A stretch of DNA of 64,000 nucleotides from Caballeronia sp. dw_19 (lineage in GTDB: Bacteria; Pseudomonadota; Gammaproteobacteria; Burkholderiales; Burkholderiaceae). How positions within the stretch are numbered: position 1 is the stretch's first letter; each line of letters opens with the position of its first letter. The notes under the pieces were generated by a model. That model saw only the letters and a list, made by a program, of their open reading frames with translations. It made no database searches and was not told the DNA's origin. Below, one piece after another: positions 27,919 to 36,567 of the stretch. The stretch spans positions 1 to 64,000 of the forward strand of contig NZ_JAAVUQ010000001.1 in assembly GCF_018449515.1 (NCBI RefSeq), given 5' to 3'. The position numbers and the translations under genes are program-made.

Positions 27919-29229
27919 CTACTCCCTCATCCCGTTCATCTCCGCCGCCCGCTCAAGCAACAACTCCCTCTCCCGCCCATTACGCGCCATCCCTGCGGCC
28001 TTCTCGAACTCCACTCGCGCCTCCTCACGACGGCCCAGCTTCGCCAGCAAGTCGCCGCGCACGCTCGGCAGCCAGTGGTAATTCTTTAGCACTGCGTTCG
28101 ATCCCAACTCATCGACTATCTCCAGCGCCGCCGCCGGGCCGAACGCCATCCCCACCGCCACCGCGCGGTTCAACTCCACGACGGGTGACGGCGCCACCAT
28201 CGCCAGCGCGTCGTATAGCGCCACGATCTGCGCCCAGTCCGTGTCCTCCGCCCGCCGCGCACGCGCATGGCAAGCCGCCAGCGCACCCTGCAACGCATAA
28301 GGCCCGCGCGCACCGTTCAGCGCCTCCGACCGCTCCAATGCCGCAAGGCCGCGACGAATCAGCAACGGGTCCCATCGGCTGCGGTCCTGGTCCATCAACA
28401 AGACCGGCCGCCCGTTCGCATCGGTTCGTGCATGAGTACGGGATGCCTGTATCTCCATCAATGCAACCAGCCCGAATACCTCGCTCTCGTCGGGCGTCAA
28501 ACCCGCCAAAATGCGCCCGAGACGCAACGCGTCGTCGCATAACGAAGGACGCATCCAGTCATCCCCCGCAGTCGCCGAATAACCCTCGTTGAAGATCAGG
28601 TAGATGACTTCCAGCACCGACGCCAGCCGCACCGCCCGCGCATCGGCTTTCGGCACTTCGAACGGCACGCGCGCCGCCGACAAAGTCCGCTTCGCCCGGA
28701 CAATACGCTGCGCGATGGTCGGTTCGGGCTGCAGGAACGCGCGCGCAATCTCGTCCGTGGTCAGGCCGCCGAGCAGGCGCAACGTCAGCGCAACCCGGGC
28801 ATCGACGGACAGCACCGGATGACACGCGGTGAACACGAGCCGCAGCAAGTCATCGCCAATGTCGTCCTCACGCGCGGCGTCCAGCGCCTCGACGAAATCC
28901 GGCGTGACATGCTCCTCGCGCGCATCCATGTCGAGCCCCAACTCCTCGTGCTTGCGGGCGTGCAACGCATCCTGCCTCAAGCGATCAAGCGCACGATGCT
29001 TCGCCGTGGTCATCAGCCATGCGCCCGGGTTGTCCGGCACGCCATCCACACGCCAATGCTCAAGCGCCGCGATCAGCGCATCCTGCGCAAACTCCTCGGC
29101 GAGCGACACGTCTCGCACCAAACGCGCCACGACCGCGATCACCTTCGCCGATTCCATCCGCCATACCGCCTCTATCGCGCGATGAGTGGCCAGTTCCAGG
29201 CTGCCGGACTCACCGGTAGATCCGCTCAC
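27919..29229 (-). CDS. ECF42-type RNA polymerase sigma factor with DUF6596 domain
   Basis: 436 residues. Sigma region 2 (about 20-85: VVARLVRDVSLAEEFAQDAL, NPGAWLMTTAKHRALDRL), region 4 (about 120-180: LRLLGGLTTDEIARAFL, RIVRAKRTL) and a long C-terminal domain with IYLIFNEGYSA, DQDRSRWD and SPVVELNRAVAVG. This layout is that of ECF42 sigma factors, which are co-encoded with DGPF/YciI-like proteins and have no classical anti-sigma factor. The C-terminal domain is thought to control activity. The GTG at 29229 overlaps the stop of the VOC gene (GTGA). A longer ATG-started frame is possible but would run deeper into that gene. Confidence 0.92.
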   Translation of the reverse strand: MSGSTGESGSLELATHRAIEAVWRMESAKVIAVVARLVRDVSLAEEFAQDALIAALEHWRVDGVPDNPGAWLMTTAKHRALDRLRQDALHARKHEELGLDMDAREEHVTPDFVEALDAAREDDIGDDLLRLVFTACHPVLSVDARVALTLRLLGGLTTDEIARAFLQPEPTIAQRIVRAKRTLSAARVPFEVPKADARAVRLASVLEVIYLIFNEGYSATAGDDWMRPSLCDDALRLGRILAGLTPDESEVFGLVALMEIQASRTHARTDANGRPVLLMDQDRSRWDPLLIRRGLAALERSEALNGARGPYALQGALAACHARARRAEDTDWAQIVALYDALAMVAPSPVVELNRAVAVGMAFGPAAALEIVDELGSNAVLKNYHWLPSVRGDLLAKLGRREEARVEFEKAAGMARNGRERELLLERAAEMNGMRE

Positions 29230-29633
29230 GGTGCGGCCGCCGCGTTCGGGTCCATGTACACGAACTCCCATGCGTGACCATCGAGATCGTCGAAACCGTG
29301 GCCGTACATTCCCCCATGGTCCTGCGCCGGCCGCGGCGTCGTGCCACCCGCGCGCAGGGCCTTGGCGACGATTTCATCGACCTCGGCGCGGCTCTCGCAC
29401 GACAGGCACATGAGCGCTTCGACCTGCTGTTTCGGGTCGGCAAGCGCCTTGGTGGTGAAGGTCTGGAAGAATGGCTTGACCAGCAACATCGCGAAGATGT
29501 TCTCGCCGAGGATCAGGCACGCGCCCTGATCGTTGCTGAACGTCGGGTGGAAGCTGAAGCCGAGTTCGCTGAAAAACGCGCGCGCTTTCGGCAGGTCCGC
29601 CACCGCCAGGTTCACGTAGATTTGCTTGTGCAT
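29226..29633 (-). CDS. VOC-superfamily protein of the ECF42 module
   Basis: This 135-residue glyoxalase-like protein starts HKQIYVNLAVADLPKARAFFSELGF and ends GHGFDDLDGHAWEFVYMDPNA, the pattern of extradiol-type VOC proteins. I chose the ATG at 29633 because homology starts there; an upstream ATG adds nine residues. Its stop overlaps the GTG of the sigma factor gene, and two YciI-like genes precede it, all on the minus strand. VOC and YciI/DGPF proteins commonly accompany ECF42 factors. Their biochemical role is unknown, and this protein has no identifiable substrate. Confidence 0.85.
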   Translation of the reverse strand: MHKQIYVNLAVADLPKARAFFSELGFSFHPTFSNDQGACLILGENIFAMLLVKPFFQTFTTKALADPKQQVEALMCLSCESRAEVDEIVAKALRAGGTTPRPAQDHGGMYGHGFDDLDGHAWEFVYMDPNAAAAP

Positions 29634-29708
29634 TTTTATCGTCCATGAAGAAGGGATCACTGGCGTTAGCCGGCTTGCGCGAGTGCCTTCGGGTTATTCA
29701 AGCTGCTT

Positions 29709-30125
29709 TCAAACTCGTCGCGCCGCTTCAAGCTCGCGGAACCGCTCGATCGATTCTCCCGAGCCGAAGTCGTCCAGTTCAAACAACTGCCGCACTTCGA
29801 TTTCGCCGCTCTCATGCTCGCCCATCGGAGAAGGAAAACGGCGTGCCCACTCGATCGCTTCTTCGCGTGAACGCACCTGGATCAGCGTGTAGCCCGCAAC
29901 CAGTTCGCGGGTCTCCGCGAACGGCCCTTCGACCACGCTACGCCCGCCACCCTCATAACGCACGCGCCAGCCTTTGGCGCTCGGCTGGAGACCGTTCGCA
30001 TCGAGCAGGACGCCCGCTTTCGCCAGTTCTTCGTGGTAGGTCGCCATCGCGCCGATCAGCGCGTCCTCGGGGAATACACCCGCTTCGCTTTTTTCGGTCG
30101 CCTTGACCAGGATGATGAATCGCAT
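29709..30125 (-). CDS. YciI-like (DGPF) protein, larger copy
   Basis: This 138-residue dimeric alpha-beta barrel protein of the YCII family begins MRFIILVKATEKSEAG. It contains the DGPF-type motif in altered form (VVEGPFAETRELVAGY) and the segment EEAIEWARRFP. The start is supported by AGGAG eight bases before ATG. YciI-like DGPF proteins are the hallmark partners of ECF42 sigma factors. They have been suggested as modulators or as enzymes, but no activity is established. It lies between the smaller YciI gene and the VOC gene, probably in one operon with the sigma factor. Confidence 0.87.
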   Translation of the reverse strand: MRFIILVKATEKSEAGVFPEDALIGAMATYHEELAKAGVLLDANGLQPSAKGWRVRYEGGGRSVVEGPFAETRELVAGYTLIQVRSREEAIEWARRFPSPMGEHESGEIEVRQLFELDDFGSGESIERFRELEAARRV

Positions 30126-30270
30126 CGTTGTTCTCCTCGTGGTGTGAAAACAAGAACGCCGGCCGCGCTCTCATTCCCACGACGAACCACGCCCGGAGAA
30201 ATCGACAATTTCTAGTTGTGCGAGGGTTAACACGGACAAAGACGACGCGTACGAAAACGGCTTATAAACC

Positions 30271-30618
30271 TCACTCCCAGCAGGGACCGATCTTGCGTAC
30301 CTCGACCTCGCACCATTCGGCGGCCGGACATGCCGATGCAATCTCGATGGCCTCTTCCTTCGTCGCGCAATCGAGCATGTAGAACCCGCCGATCATCTCC
30401 TTCGCCTCCGCGAACGGGCCGTCGATCAGGCTAGCCTGGCCGTCGCGTTTCTTGACGCGCACACCGCCCGTTGCCAGAGATTCACTCGCGATGAGCAAAC
30501 CGCGTTCTTTCAGTCCCGCACCGAACTCGACCATGCTCTCGTAGAGGAGCTTGCCTTCGGCTTGCGAGCGCTCGGCCCGCTGTCCAACAGGTTCGGCGAT
30601 GAGCAACATATAAGACAT
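30271..30618 (-). CDS. YciI-like (DGPF) protein, smaller copy
   Basis: This 115-residue YCII-family protein begins MSYMLLIAEPVGQRAE and has the full DGPF motif in SLIDGPFAEAKEMIGGFYML, followed by KEEAIEIASACPAAEW. AGGAG lies seven bases ahead of the ATG. It is the first gene of the minus-strand group that continues with a second YciI gene (145 bp later), the VOC gene and the sigma factor. The promoter for the group should therefore lie at 30619-30700, but I do not see a convincing ECF-type box. Confidence 0.88.
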   Translation of the reverse strand: MSYMLLIAEPVGQRAERSQAEGKLLYESMVEFGAGLKERGLLIASESLATGGVRVKKRDGQASLIDGPFAEAKEMIGGFYMLDCATKEEAIEIASACPAAEWCEVEVRKIGPCWE

Positions 30619-30765
30619 GACATCTCCTGGATTGAGGTTTCAACCGGTCTTCAAGGTATCAACTGTGGAGAAAGCTTTCAATCCCCGGATGCACCGCCCC
30701 AAGTGGGGCATCGCCGAAAAACAGCTAAGCTGTCGCCCTCTTTCACGGTTGCCCGCATTTCTCTC

Positions 30766-31197
30766 ATGGTCAATTTATCTGTATATGGCGGGCTTTTCGC
30801 GGTTGCGCTGGTTGCGGCGACACTTTTCCCCCTTCAGTCCGAGGCTTTGCTGGCGGGTTTGCTGATCGCCGGCAAACAACCGGTCTGGATGCTCGTCGCG
30901 GTGGCAAGCGTGGGGAACGTGGTGGGCTCGACCATCAACTGGGCAATGGGACGATCGATCGAAAAGCTGCGCGAGCGTCGCTGGTTCCCGATCAAGCCGC
31001 GCGCGCTCGAGCGCGCGGAACACTGGTACAGGCGCTTCGGACGCTGGACATTGTTGTTGAGCTGGACGCCAGTGATTGGCGATCCCTTGACCATGATCGC
31101 GGGCGTTTTGCGCGAACCCTTGTGGTCGTTCCTGCTGATCGTCGCGATTGCGAAAACAGCGCGTTATGCCGTGATTGCCGCGTTGCTGACCCTGTGA
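30766..31197 (+). CDS. YqaA-family (DedA-related) small membrane protein
   Basis: About 143 residues. It begins MVNLSVYGGLFAVALVAATLF and has four hydrophobic segments, a conserved Gly/Asn stretch (VGNVVGSTINWAMGR) and RFGRWTLLLSWTPVIGDPLT. This pattern fits YqaA/SNARE-associated membrane proteins related to DedA, which act in membrane lipid handling. The ATG at 30766 is chosen because the hydrophobic start begins there; upstream frame sequence lacks homology. No good RBS is visible. It is divergent from the ECF42 group and isolated from the cellulose operon by about 770 bp. Confidence 0.8.
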   Translation: MVNLSVYGGLFAVALVAATLFPLQSEALLAGLLIAGKQPVWMLVAVASVGNVVGSTINWAMGRSIEKLRERRWFPIKPRALERAEHWYRRFGRWTLLLSWTPVIGDPLTMIAGVLREPLWSFLLIVAIAKTARYAVIAALLTL

Positions 31198-31971
31198 TGT
31201 CTTTGGTTGCATGACATATCCAGCCGTCCGCTTTCTGCTCCAAGCTCTTTCCTCAACAATCTTCGCCGCCCGGCTCACGCGGCGATGTCCGGCGTCGCGC
31301 AAAGGGCGAGTTGGACGCGTGTCCAAATTGATTAAGTAAGCGTGAGCATTGCCGGTGCGAAAACCGGACGATCATCCTTCTGCGGCGCAAAGGAGCGTTT
31401 GAGATCAAAGGGTCAGTTGCATTGATTAAGCAGATAAACGCGTCGCGGTGTCGAATCGGTGGCGTGGCAAATACGGCAAGAAACTGCTCACTGACAATCC
31501 CGCGGTGAAGATCCAACTGCTAAAAACCGCGAGGATTATCCCCGTACGTAATCCGCATTATTCGCCACGCGGAAAGCGAACTGGCGCGGCCCATAACTTT
31601 CAACTCTTTGACAACAGCTTATGCGATATCAACACGTTGTTCGCCCCGCGCAACTCGACAATACAACCGCCTGAACGCAAGATTAGACTGACAAATGAAT
31701 TCCGCCGATTAAACGTTTGCGCTAATTGCCCGAGTACTACATAAACTGGACACGGTGGATTTTTTGCCCTCTGTTTGCGGCTTTAACCACAAAACTATTT
31801 GCTAATGTGCGGTATGTCGGAAAAAGAAATCGCCTTGAAGTAGACTCGCGGCTTACTGGTAGCCGTATCACTATTACCGTCCGTCGCACGACGGAGCAGT
31901 GTAATTACTACTGGTTACGCCGTATCGCTATTTTCGCGTTTATCTAGCTGAAAGCTTTCCTCTCCAACAAC
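31198..31971. other. long, AT-richer leader upstream of the cellulose operon
   Basis: About 770 bp without a recognisable gene, lower in GC than its flanks. TTGATTAAG occurs twice (about 31329 and 31423), and a small CCGG-stem hairpin lies near 31350. No tRNA, riboswitch or IS can be supported. The cellulose operon promoter is presumably in the right half, but I cannot assign -35/-10 boxes with confidence. Confidence 0.4.
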
Positions 31972-32427
31972 ATGGCCATGACCCTCGACTACCTGCTGGA
32001 CCGGCAAATTTCCTCGCAGTGGCGTGGCGTGCTGGTCGCCCTGGCAGAAGAATTCGATACCCAGATCGGCCGCGACGAGCTGCGTCAGTTGATGCAACGG
32101 GTAGGTCGCCGTTTTGCCGCCGCCCACCCGCTACCGCCCTGCGCCACCACGCCCGAGCTGGGCGCCGCATTGAACGCGATCTGGAATGACGTCGACTGGG
32201 GGTTTGTCGAAGTGAGCGACGAGCCGGATTATCTGCGCATCGTTCATTGCTGTCCGCCGCTGCTCGCATTCGGCGCGAACGCGCTTCCGTGGAGCCCGGC
32301 GTTTCTCGAAGGCGCGTATCAGGAATGGCTAAGCGCGCTCGGCGCGCAAGGCTTGTCGGTGGTGCAAGCCGGCGAGTTCGATGAAAGTGCTGCAGTCGAA
32401 TTCAGATTGGGCCGTTATAGCAACTGA
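31972..32427 (+). CDS. bcsD: cellulose synthase subunit BcsD
   Basis: This 151-residue BcsD-family protein begins MTLDYLLDRQISSQWRGVLVALAEEF and contains GAALNAIWNDVDWGFVEV and CCPPLLAFGANALPWSP. In Komagataeibacter BcsD forms a periplasmic octamer that channels nascent glucan chains and promotes crystalline cellulose. An ATG two codons downstream is an alternative start. It heads the bcs operon, followed 241 bp later by the BcsP gene. This order is common in betaproteobacteria. No signal peptide is seen. Confidence 0.88.
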   Translation: MAMTLDYLLDRQISSQWRGVLVALAEEFDTQIGRDELRQLMQRVGRRFAAAHPLPPCATTPELGAALNAIWNDVDWGFVEVSDEPDYLRIVHCCPPLLAFGANALPWSPAFLEGAYQEWLSALGAQGLSVVQAGEFDESAAVEFRLGRYSN

Positions 32428-32668
32428 GGGCAACCGAGAGCACGTCCAACCTCGCATGAATGGGCGAGCCTGAAGCTGGACCGCGAGGCTGGACCGGAAA
32501 CTCCCTTGGCTTTTACGAATGCGGTACGGGTCCGACACCGGATCAGGCAGTCAACCAGGTAGTCAACAGGCATTGCCCGCATCAGCGCTCACAAGCGCGG
32601 GAGACGTCACTGGCCAGTGGTCGTCGAGGCAAGGCCCAAAGTACAACGAGAGTACGAGGACGCAGCAC

Positions 32669-33568
32669 ATGAACCCTTCGCGCGATATCAAGAAGCTGTT
32701 CGACAGATTTGGCGGCGATGCCGGCAACTACCAGGAAATCGGCCGCGAGAACGAAGCCATCCACGCCCGCACGCGCTGGCCGTTGCTCGCGACCCTTGAC
32801 CTCTCGCAGCCGTCGATCCCGAACATCGCGCCTCGCCGCGATGCGCACCTGCCCCACACGCACGATCGCTCCGGCGAACATCGCAACGTGCCGAACAGCC
32901 TGACGCTGCCGGCGGGCGCAGCGCCGCTCAACCGCGGCAAACCGCCGCTCTTTGCACGCGCGCACCGGAAGACGGTTCCACCGGTCGCCAATGTCACCTT
33001 GCCGGCGACGCCGGTTGGCGCAGCGCGTTTCTCTGCTCTGGTCGACGCGGTAGAAGAAACGTCGAACGCGGTGGAAACCGAGGCCGTGCCATCAGCCGAC
33101 GCGCAACCGCAGCAGCAAGCACGACTGCCGCAGCCGCTGTTTCGGCCATTCCACACGCAACAAGAGCAACTTCCGCAGCAGGCTCAACACCCACAGCCAC
33201 AACCGCGCACGCTGCCGCTCGCCACGCCCGCGCATGCGAGCGCGTCGGCCCAACTGACGGGCTTCGCGGCGGCGCTGCAACGCTCGAACACTGCGGCGAG
33301 GTCGCTGTCGTTGCCACGCGTGCAGGCACCCGAAGCGGCATCAACGCCTGCACCTGCATCAGCACTCGCGCTTGAACCAAAAAGCCAGTCGATCCTCGGC
33401 AAGCTGTTCCGTCCGCAAGTGCACGCTCAGCCTGCGCCCCAGGCAAGCGCACCGCCGGATTCGCTGGCGTCGATGTTCCAGCGTCTGCGCGGACCTGTCG
33501 CAGAAGCGCCGGCCGCCATCAACTCGGGCGCGGGTTCGTGGCTCGCCAAAAACCACTCACAATCATGA
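32669..33568 (+). CDS. bcsP: cellulose biosynthesis protein BcsP (proline/glutamine-rich)
   Basis: 299 residues from the ATG at 32669, which follows GAGGA by about nine bases. The first 30 residues (IKKLFDRFGGDAGNYQEIGRE) resemble the short BcsR-type module. The rest is low-complexity, rich in Pro, Ala and Gln, with no predicted membrane segment. Such proteins occur between bcsD and bcsQ in betaproteobacterial cellulose operons and probably help place or organise the synthase. Its stop overlaps the bcsQ ATG. Biochemical function is not known. Confidence 0.8.
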   Translation: MNPSRDIKKLFDRFGGDAGNYQEIGRENEAIHARTRWPLLATLDLSQPSIPNIAPRRDAHLPHTHDRSGEHRNVPNSLTLPAGAAPLNRGKPPLFARAHRKTVPPVANVTLPATPVGAARFSALVDAVEETSNAVETEAVPSADAQPQQQARLPQPLFRPFHTQQEQLPQQAQHPQPQPRTLPLATPAHASASAQLTGFAAALQRSNTAARSLSLPRVQAPEAASTPAPASALALEPKSQSILGKLFRPQVHAQPAPQASAPPDSLASMFQRLRGPVAEAPAAINSGAGSWLAKNHSQS

Positions 33569-34353
33569 AAGTCATCACCGTCGTCTCTGCCAAGGGTGGT
33601 GTCGGTAAAACGACGCTCGCGGCGAACCTGGCCTCGGTGCTCGCCGCGCGCGGGCGGCGCGTGATCGCGCTCGACCTCGATCCACAAAACGCGCTGCGCC
33701 TGCACTTCGGCATTCCGCTCGACAGCATCGACGGACTGTCGCGCGCCACTCTCGCCGGTGACCCGTGGCAAACCGTGATGTTCGATGGTGTCGACGGGGT
33801 CACGGTCCTGCCCTACGGCGCGGTGGTGGAAGATGATCGCCGCCGCTTCGAATCGCACATCGACCGCGACCCGCAGTGGCTCGTGCAATCGCTTGAAAGG
33901 CTGGAACTCGATGCCGCGGATATCGTGATAGTCGATACCCCGCCGGGTTCGTCGGTCTATACGCGCACGGCGCTGTGCGCGTCGAATTTTGCGTTGAACG
34001 TCGTGCTGGCCGATGCCGCTTCGTACGCCGCCATCCCGCAGATGGAACGCATGATCGAAGCCTACGCCACGCCGCGGGCGAACTTTGTCGGCACGGGTTA
34101 CGTGGTGAACCAGGTAGACCAGTCGCGGCAATTGACGAAAGACGTCCTCAAGGTGCTGCGCAACCTGCTCGGCGACAAGCTGTTCCCGGGCGTTATCCAC
34201 CTTGACGAAGGCGTGAGCGAGTCGCTCGCGTGCGACACCACGCTGATCCATTACGACCCGCTGAGCCAGGCCGCCGCCGATCTGCGCACGTGCGGCGAAT
34301 GGCTCACCCACGCGGTCGACTCCAGGCAGCTCTCGCCGAGGAACGTCGCATGA
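33565..34353 (+). CDS. bcsQ: BcsQ (YhjQ) MinD/ParA-like ATPase
   Basis: 262 residues with a deviant Walker A, KGGVGKTT (10-17), Walker A' DLDPQNALRLHFG and Walker B VIVDTPPGS. This is a MinD/ParA-type ATPase required in enterobacteria for polar localisation and assembly of the cellulose synthase. It overlaps bcsP (ATGA at 33565-33568) and bcsA (ATGA at 34350-34353), so the three are translationally coupled. The start at 33565 is chosen on this overlap and on the conserved MKVITVVSAKGG start. Confidence 0.93.
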   Translation: MKVITVVSAKGGVGKTTLAANLASVLAARGRRVIALDLDPQNALRLHFGIPLDSIDGLSRATLAGDPWQTVMFDGVDGVTVLPYGAVVEDDRRRFESHIDRDPQWLVQSLERLELDAADIVIVDTPPGSSVYTRTALCASNFALNVVLADAASYAAIPQMERMIEAYATPRANFVGTGYVVNQVDQSRQLTKDVLKVLRNLLGDKLFPGVIHLDEGVSESLACDTTLIHYDPLSQAAADLRTCGEWLTHAVDSRQLSPRNVA

Positions 34354-36566
34354 GCACGCCACGCACACGCGCACGACCACTGACCGAGGCCGACGAGGTT
34401 GCATCGCAGCTGGAAGGTTTTGTCGATTCAAGGATCTGGAGCAGCCGGATCTTTACGACAATCCTCACGCTGTTCGCCCTCGCGACGATGTATTTCGTCT
34501 GGACGGTGCCGCTCGCGTTCACGCAGCAACTGATTTTTGCGTGCTGCTGTTTTGCTTTCGCGCTTGCGTTCCGGCGCCTGCGCGGCCAGTACGCGACGCT
34601 GGTGATGATCATGCTGTCTGTCGCGGTCACGGGGCGCTACATGTATTGGCGGCTGACCGAGACAACGTACTGGGAACGTCCGCTCGATGCCGCCTGGGGT
34701 TTGCTGCTGGTCGCAGCCGAGGTCTACTCGGCGATCGTGCTGTTGCTCGGCTATTTCCAGACCGCCTGGCCGCTGCAGAGAAAGCCGATGCCATTGCCGG
34801 CAAACCGCGATGAATGGCCGACCGTCGACGTCTTCATCCCGACATATAACGAGCCGCTCGGCGTGGTCAAGCCGACTATCTATGCGGCGCTTGCGATCGA
34901 CTATCCGGCGGACAAGATCTCCATTCATGTCCTCGATGACGGCCGCCGTCCCGAGTTCAAGGCGTTCTGCGAAGAGGTCGGCGTCACCTGGACCATCCGC
35001 ACGCACAACCGGCATGCGAAGGCCGGCAATATCAACGAAGCCTTGAAGATCACGAAGGGCGAGTTTCTCGCCATTTTCGATTGCGATCACATTCCCACGC
35101 GCTCGTTCCTGCAGATCGGCCTTGGCTGGTTCCTGCGCGACAAGAAGCTGTCGATGCTGCAAACGCCGCACCACTTCTTCTCGCCCGATCCGTTCGAACG
35201 CAACCTGGGCACGTTCCGCAAGGTGCCCAACGAAGGCGAGCTGTTCTATGGCCTCGTGCAGGACGGCAACGATCTCTGGAACGCGACCTTCTTCTGCGGC
35301 TCGTGCGCGTTGCTGCGTCGAACGATGGTGGAAGAGATTGGCGGCATCGCGGTCGAGACGGTGACGGAAGACGCACATACCGCGCTCAAGCTGCATCGGC
35401 TCGGCTATACGACCGCGTATCTCGCGATCCCGCAGGCGGCAGGCCTCGCGACCGAAAGTTTGTCGGGGCACATCGGCCAGCGGATTCGCTGGGCGCGCGG
35501 CATGACGCAGATTTTCCGGATCGATAACCCGCTCACGGGCCGAGGCCTGAAGCTCGGTCAGCGGCTCTGTTACCTGAACGGGATGATGCATTTCTTCTAC
35601 GGCATCCCGCGCCTCGTGTTCCTTACCGCGCCGCTGTCGTACCTGTTTTTTGGGGCGCACGTAATCCACGCGGCGGCCGGTACGATCGCCATCTTCGCGC
35701 TGCCGCACATGATGCATGCGAGCATCACGAACTCGCGCATGCAGCGCTCGTTCCGGCATTCGTTCTGGGCTGAAGTGTATGAGTCCGTGCTGGCGTCGTA
35801 CATCACCGCACCCACCCTGCTTGCACTGATCAACCCGAAGCTCGGCAAGTTCAACGTGACGGCGAAGGGCGGCCAGATCTCGAAGGATTATTTCGACTAC
35901 GCCATCTCGCGCCCCTATCTGATCCTGCTGGTGCTGAACCTGTTCGGGTTTATCGCGGGACTCGTGAACATCTACCTGCACTGGGAAGTCAGCAGCGAAG
36001 TGAACACGGTCTTGCTGAACCTCGCCTGGACCACGTACAACATGCTGATCCTCGGCGCGAGCGTCGCGGCTGCAAGCGAACGCAAGCAAGTGCGCACGAC
36101 GCATCGGGTAGAAATGAAAATGCCCGTGATGCTCAAGTTTTCGACCGGCCGCACCCTCGCCTGCGAAACCATGGACTACTCGGAAGGCGGCGTGGGCGTG
36201 AAGCTGCCGGCCGATCTGGAAGTGCCGCTGCACGAGAAAGTCACCGTCTCGCTCTTTCGTGGCGATGAGGAATATGCGTTTCCCGCGACCGTCGGTTTTA
36301 CCGCCGTCGGACGCGTCGGGCTGCGCTTTTCCGCCCTCACGCGCGAGCAGGAATTCGAGTTCGTGAAGACCACCTTCGCCCGCGCCGACGCCTGGACCCA
36401 ATGGTCCGAAGGACGCACCCCGGACGCGCCGCTGCGCGGCTTGCGGCATGTGCTGCTGGTGGGCATGGGCGGTATCGGCGCGTTGTTCGAGCATCTTTTC
36501 ACCGACGCACGGAACTGGCTGACGACCCGTTCACCCGACGTTAAAAAACTGAAGACCAAAGACTGA
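34350..36566 (+). CDS. bcsA: cellulose synthase catalytic subunit BcsA
   Basis: 738 residues. N-terminal transmembrane helices (about 35-130) precede the GT2 domain with the DDG motif at 196-198, DCDH at 244-247 and TED at 339-341 (general base). QRIRW at 377-381 binds the acceptor glucan. Further helices are followed by a C-terminal PilZ domain carrying the cyclic-di-GMP-binding RTTHR (582-586) and DYSEGG. It polymerises UDP-glucose into beta-1,4-glucan and extrudes it through the inner membrane. Cyclic-di-GMP control is expected from the intact PilZ motifs. It is somewhat shorter than the E. coli enzyme at the N-terminus. Confidence 0.97.
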   Translation: MSTPRTRARPLTEADEVASQLEGFVDSRIWSSRIFTTILTLFALATMYFVWTVPLAFTQQLIFACCCFAFALAFRRLRGQYATLVMIMLSVAVTGRYMYWRLTETTYWERPLDAAWGLLLVAAEVYSAIVLLLGYFQTAWPLQRKPMPLPANRDEWPTVDVFIPTYNEPLGVVKPTIYAALAIDYPADKISIHVLDDGRRPEFKAFCEEVGVTWTIRTHNRHAKAGNINEALKITKGEFLAIFDCDHIPTRSFLQIGLGWFLRDKKLSMLQTPHHFFSPDPFERNLGTFRKVPNEGELFYGLVQDGNDLWNATFFCGSCALLRRTMVEEIGGIAVETVTEDAHTALKLHRLGYTTAYLAIPQAAGLATESLSGHIGQRIRWARGMTQIFRIDNPLTGRGLKLGQRLCYLNGMMHFFYGIPRLVFLTAPLSYLFFGAHVIHAAAGTIAIFALPHMMHASITNSRMQRSFRHSFWAEVYESVLASYITAPTLLALINPKLGKFNVTAKGGQISKDYFDYAISRPYLILLVLNLFGFIAGLVNIYLHWEVSSEVNTVLLNLAWTTYNMLILGASVAAASERKQVRTTHRVEMKMPVMLKFSTGRTLACETMDYSEGGVGVKLPADLEVPLHEKVTVSLFRGDEEYAFPATVGFTAVGRVGLRFSALTREQEFEFVKTTFARADAWTQWSEGRTPDAPLRGLRHVLLVGMGGIGALFEHLFTDARNWLTTRSPDVKKLKTKD

Positions 36567-36567
36567 C

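Noticed and set aside
34428..36494. 688-residue minus-strand frame opposite bcsA
   Set aside because: It is the antisense shadow of a well-defined bcsA gene, with Arg/His/Gln-rich composition typical of GC-rich shadows.
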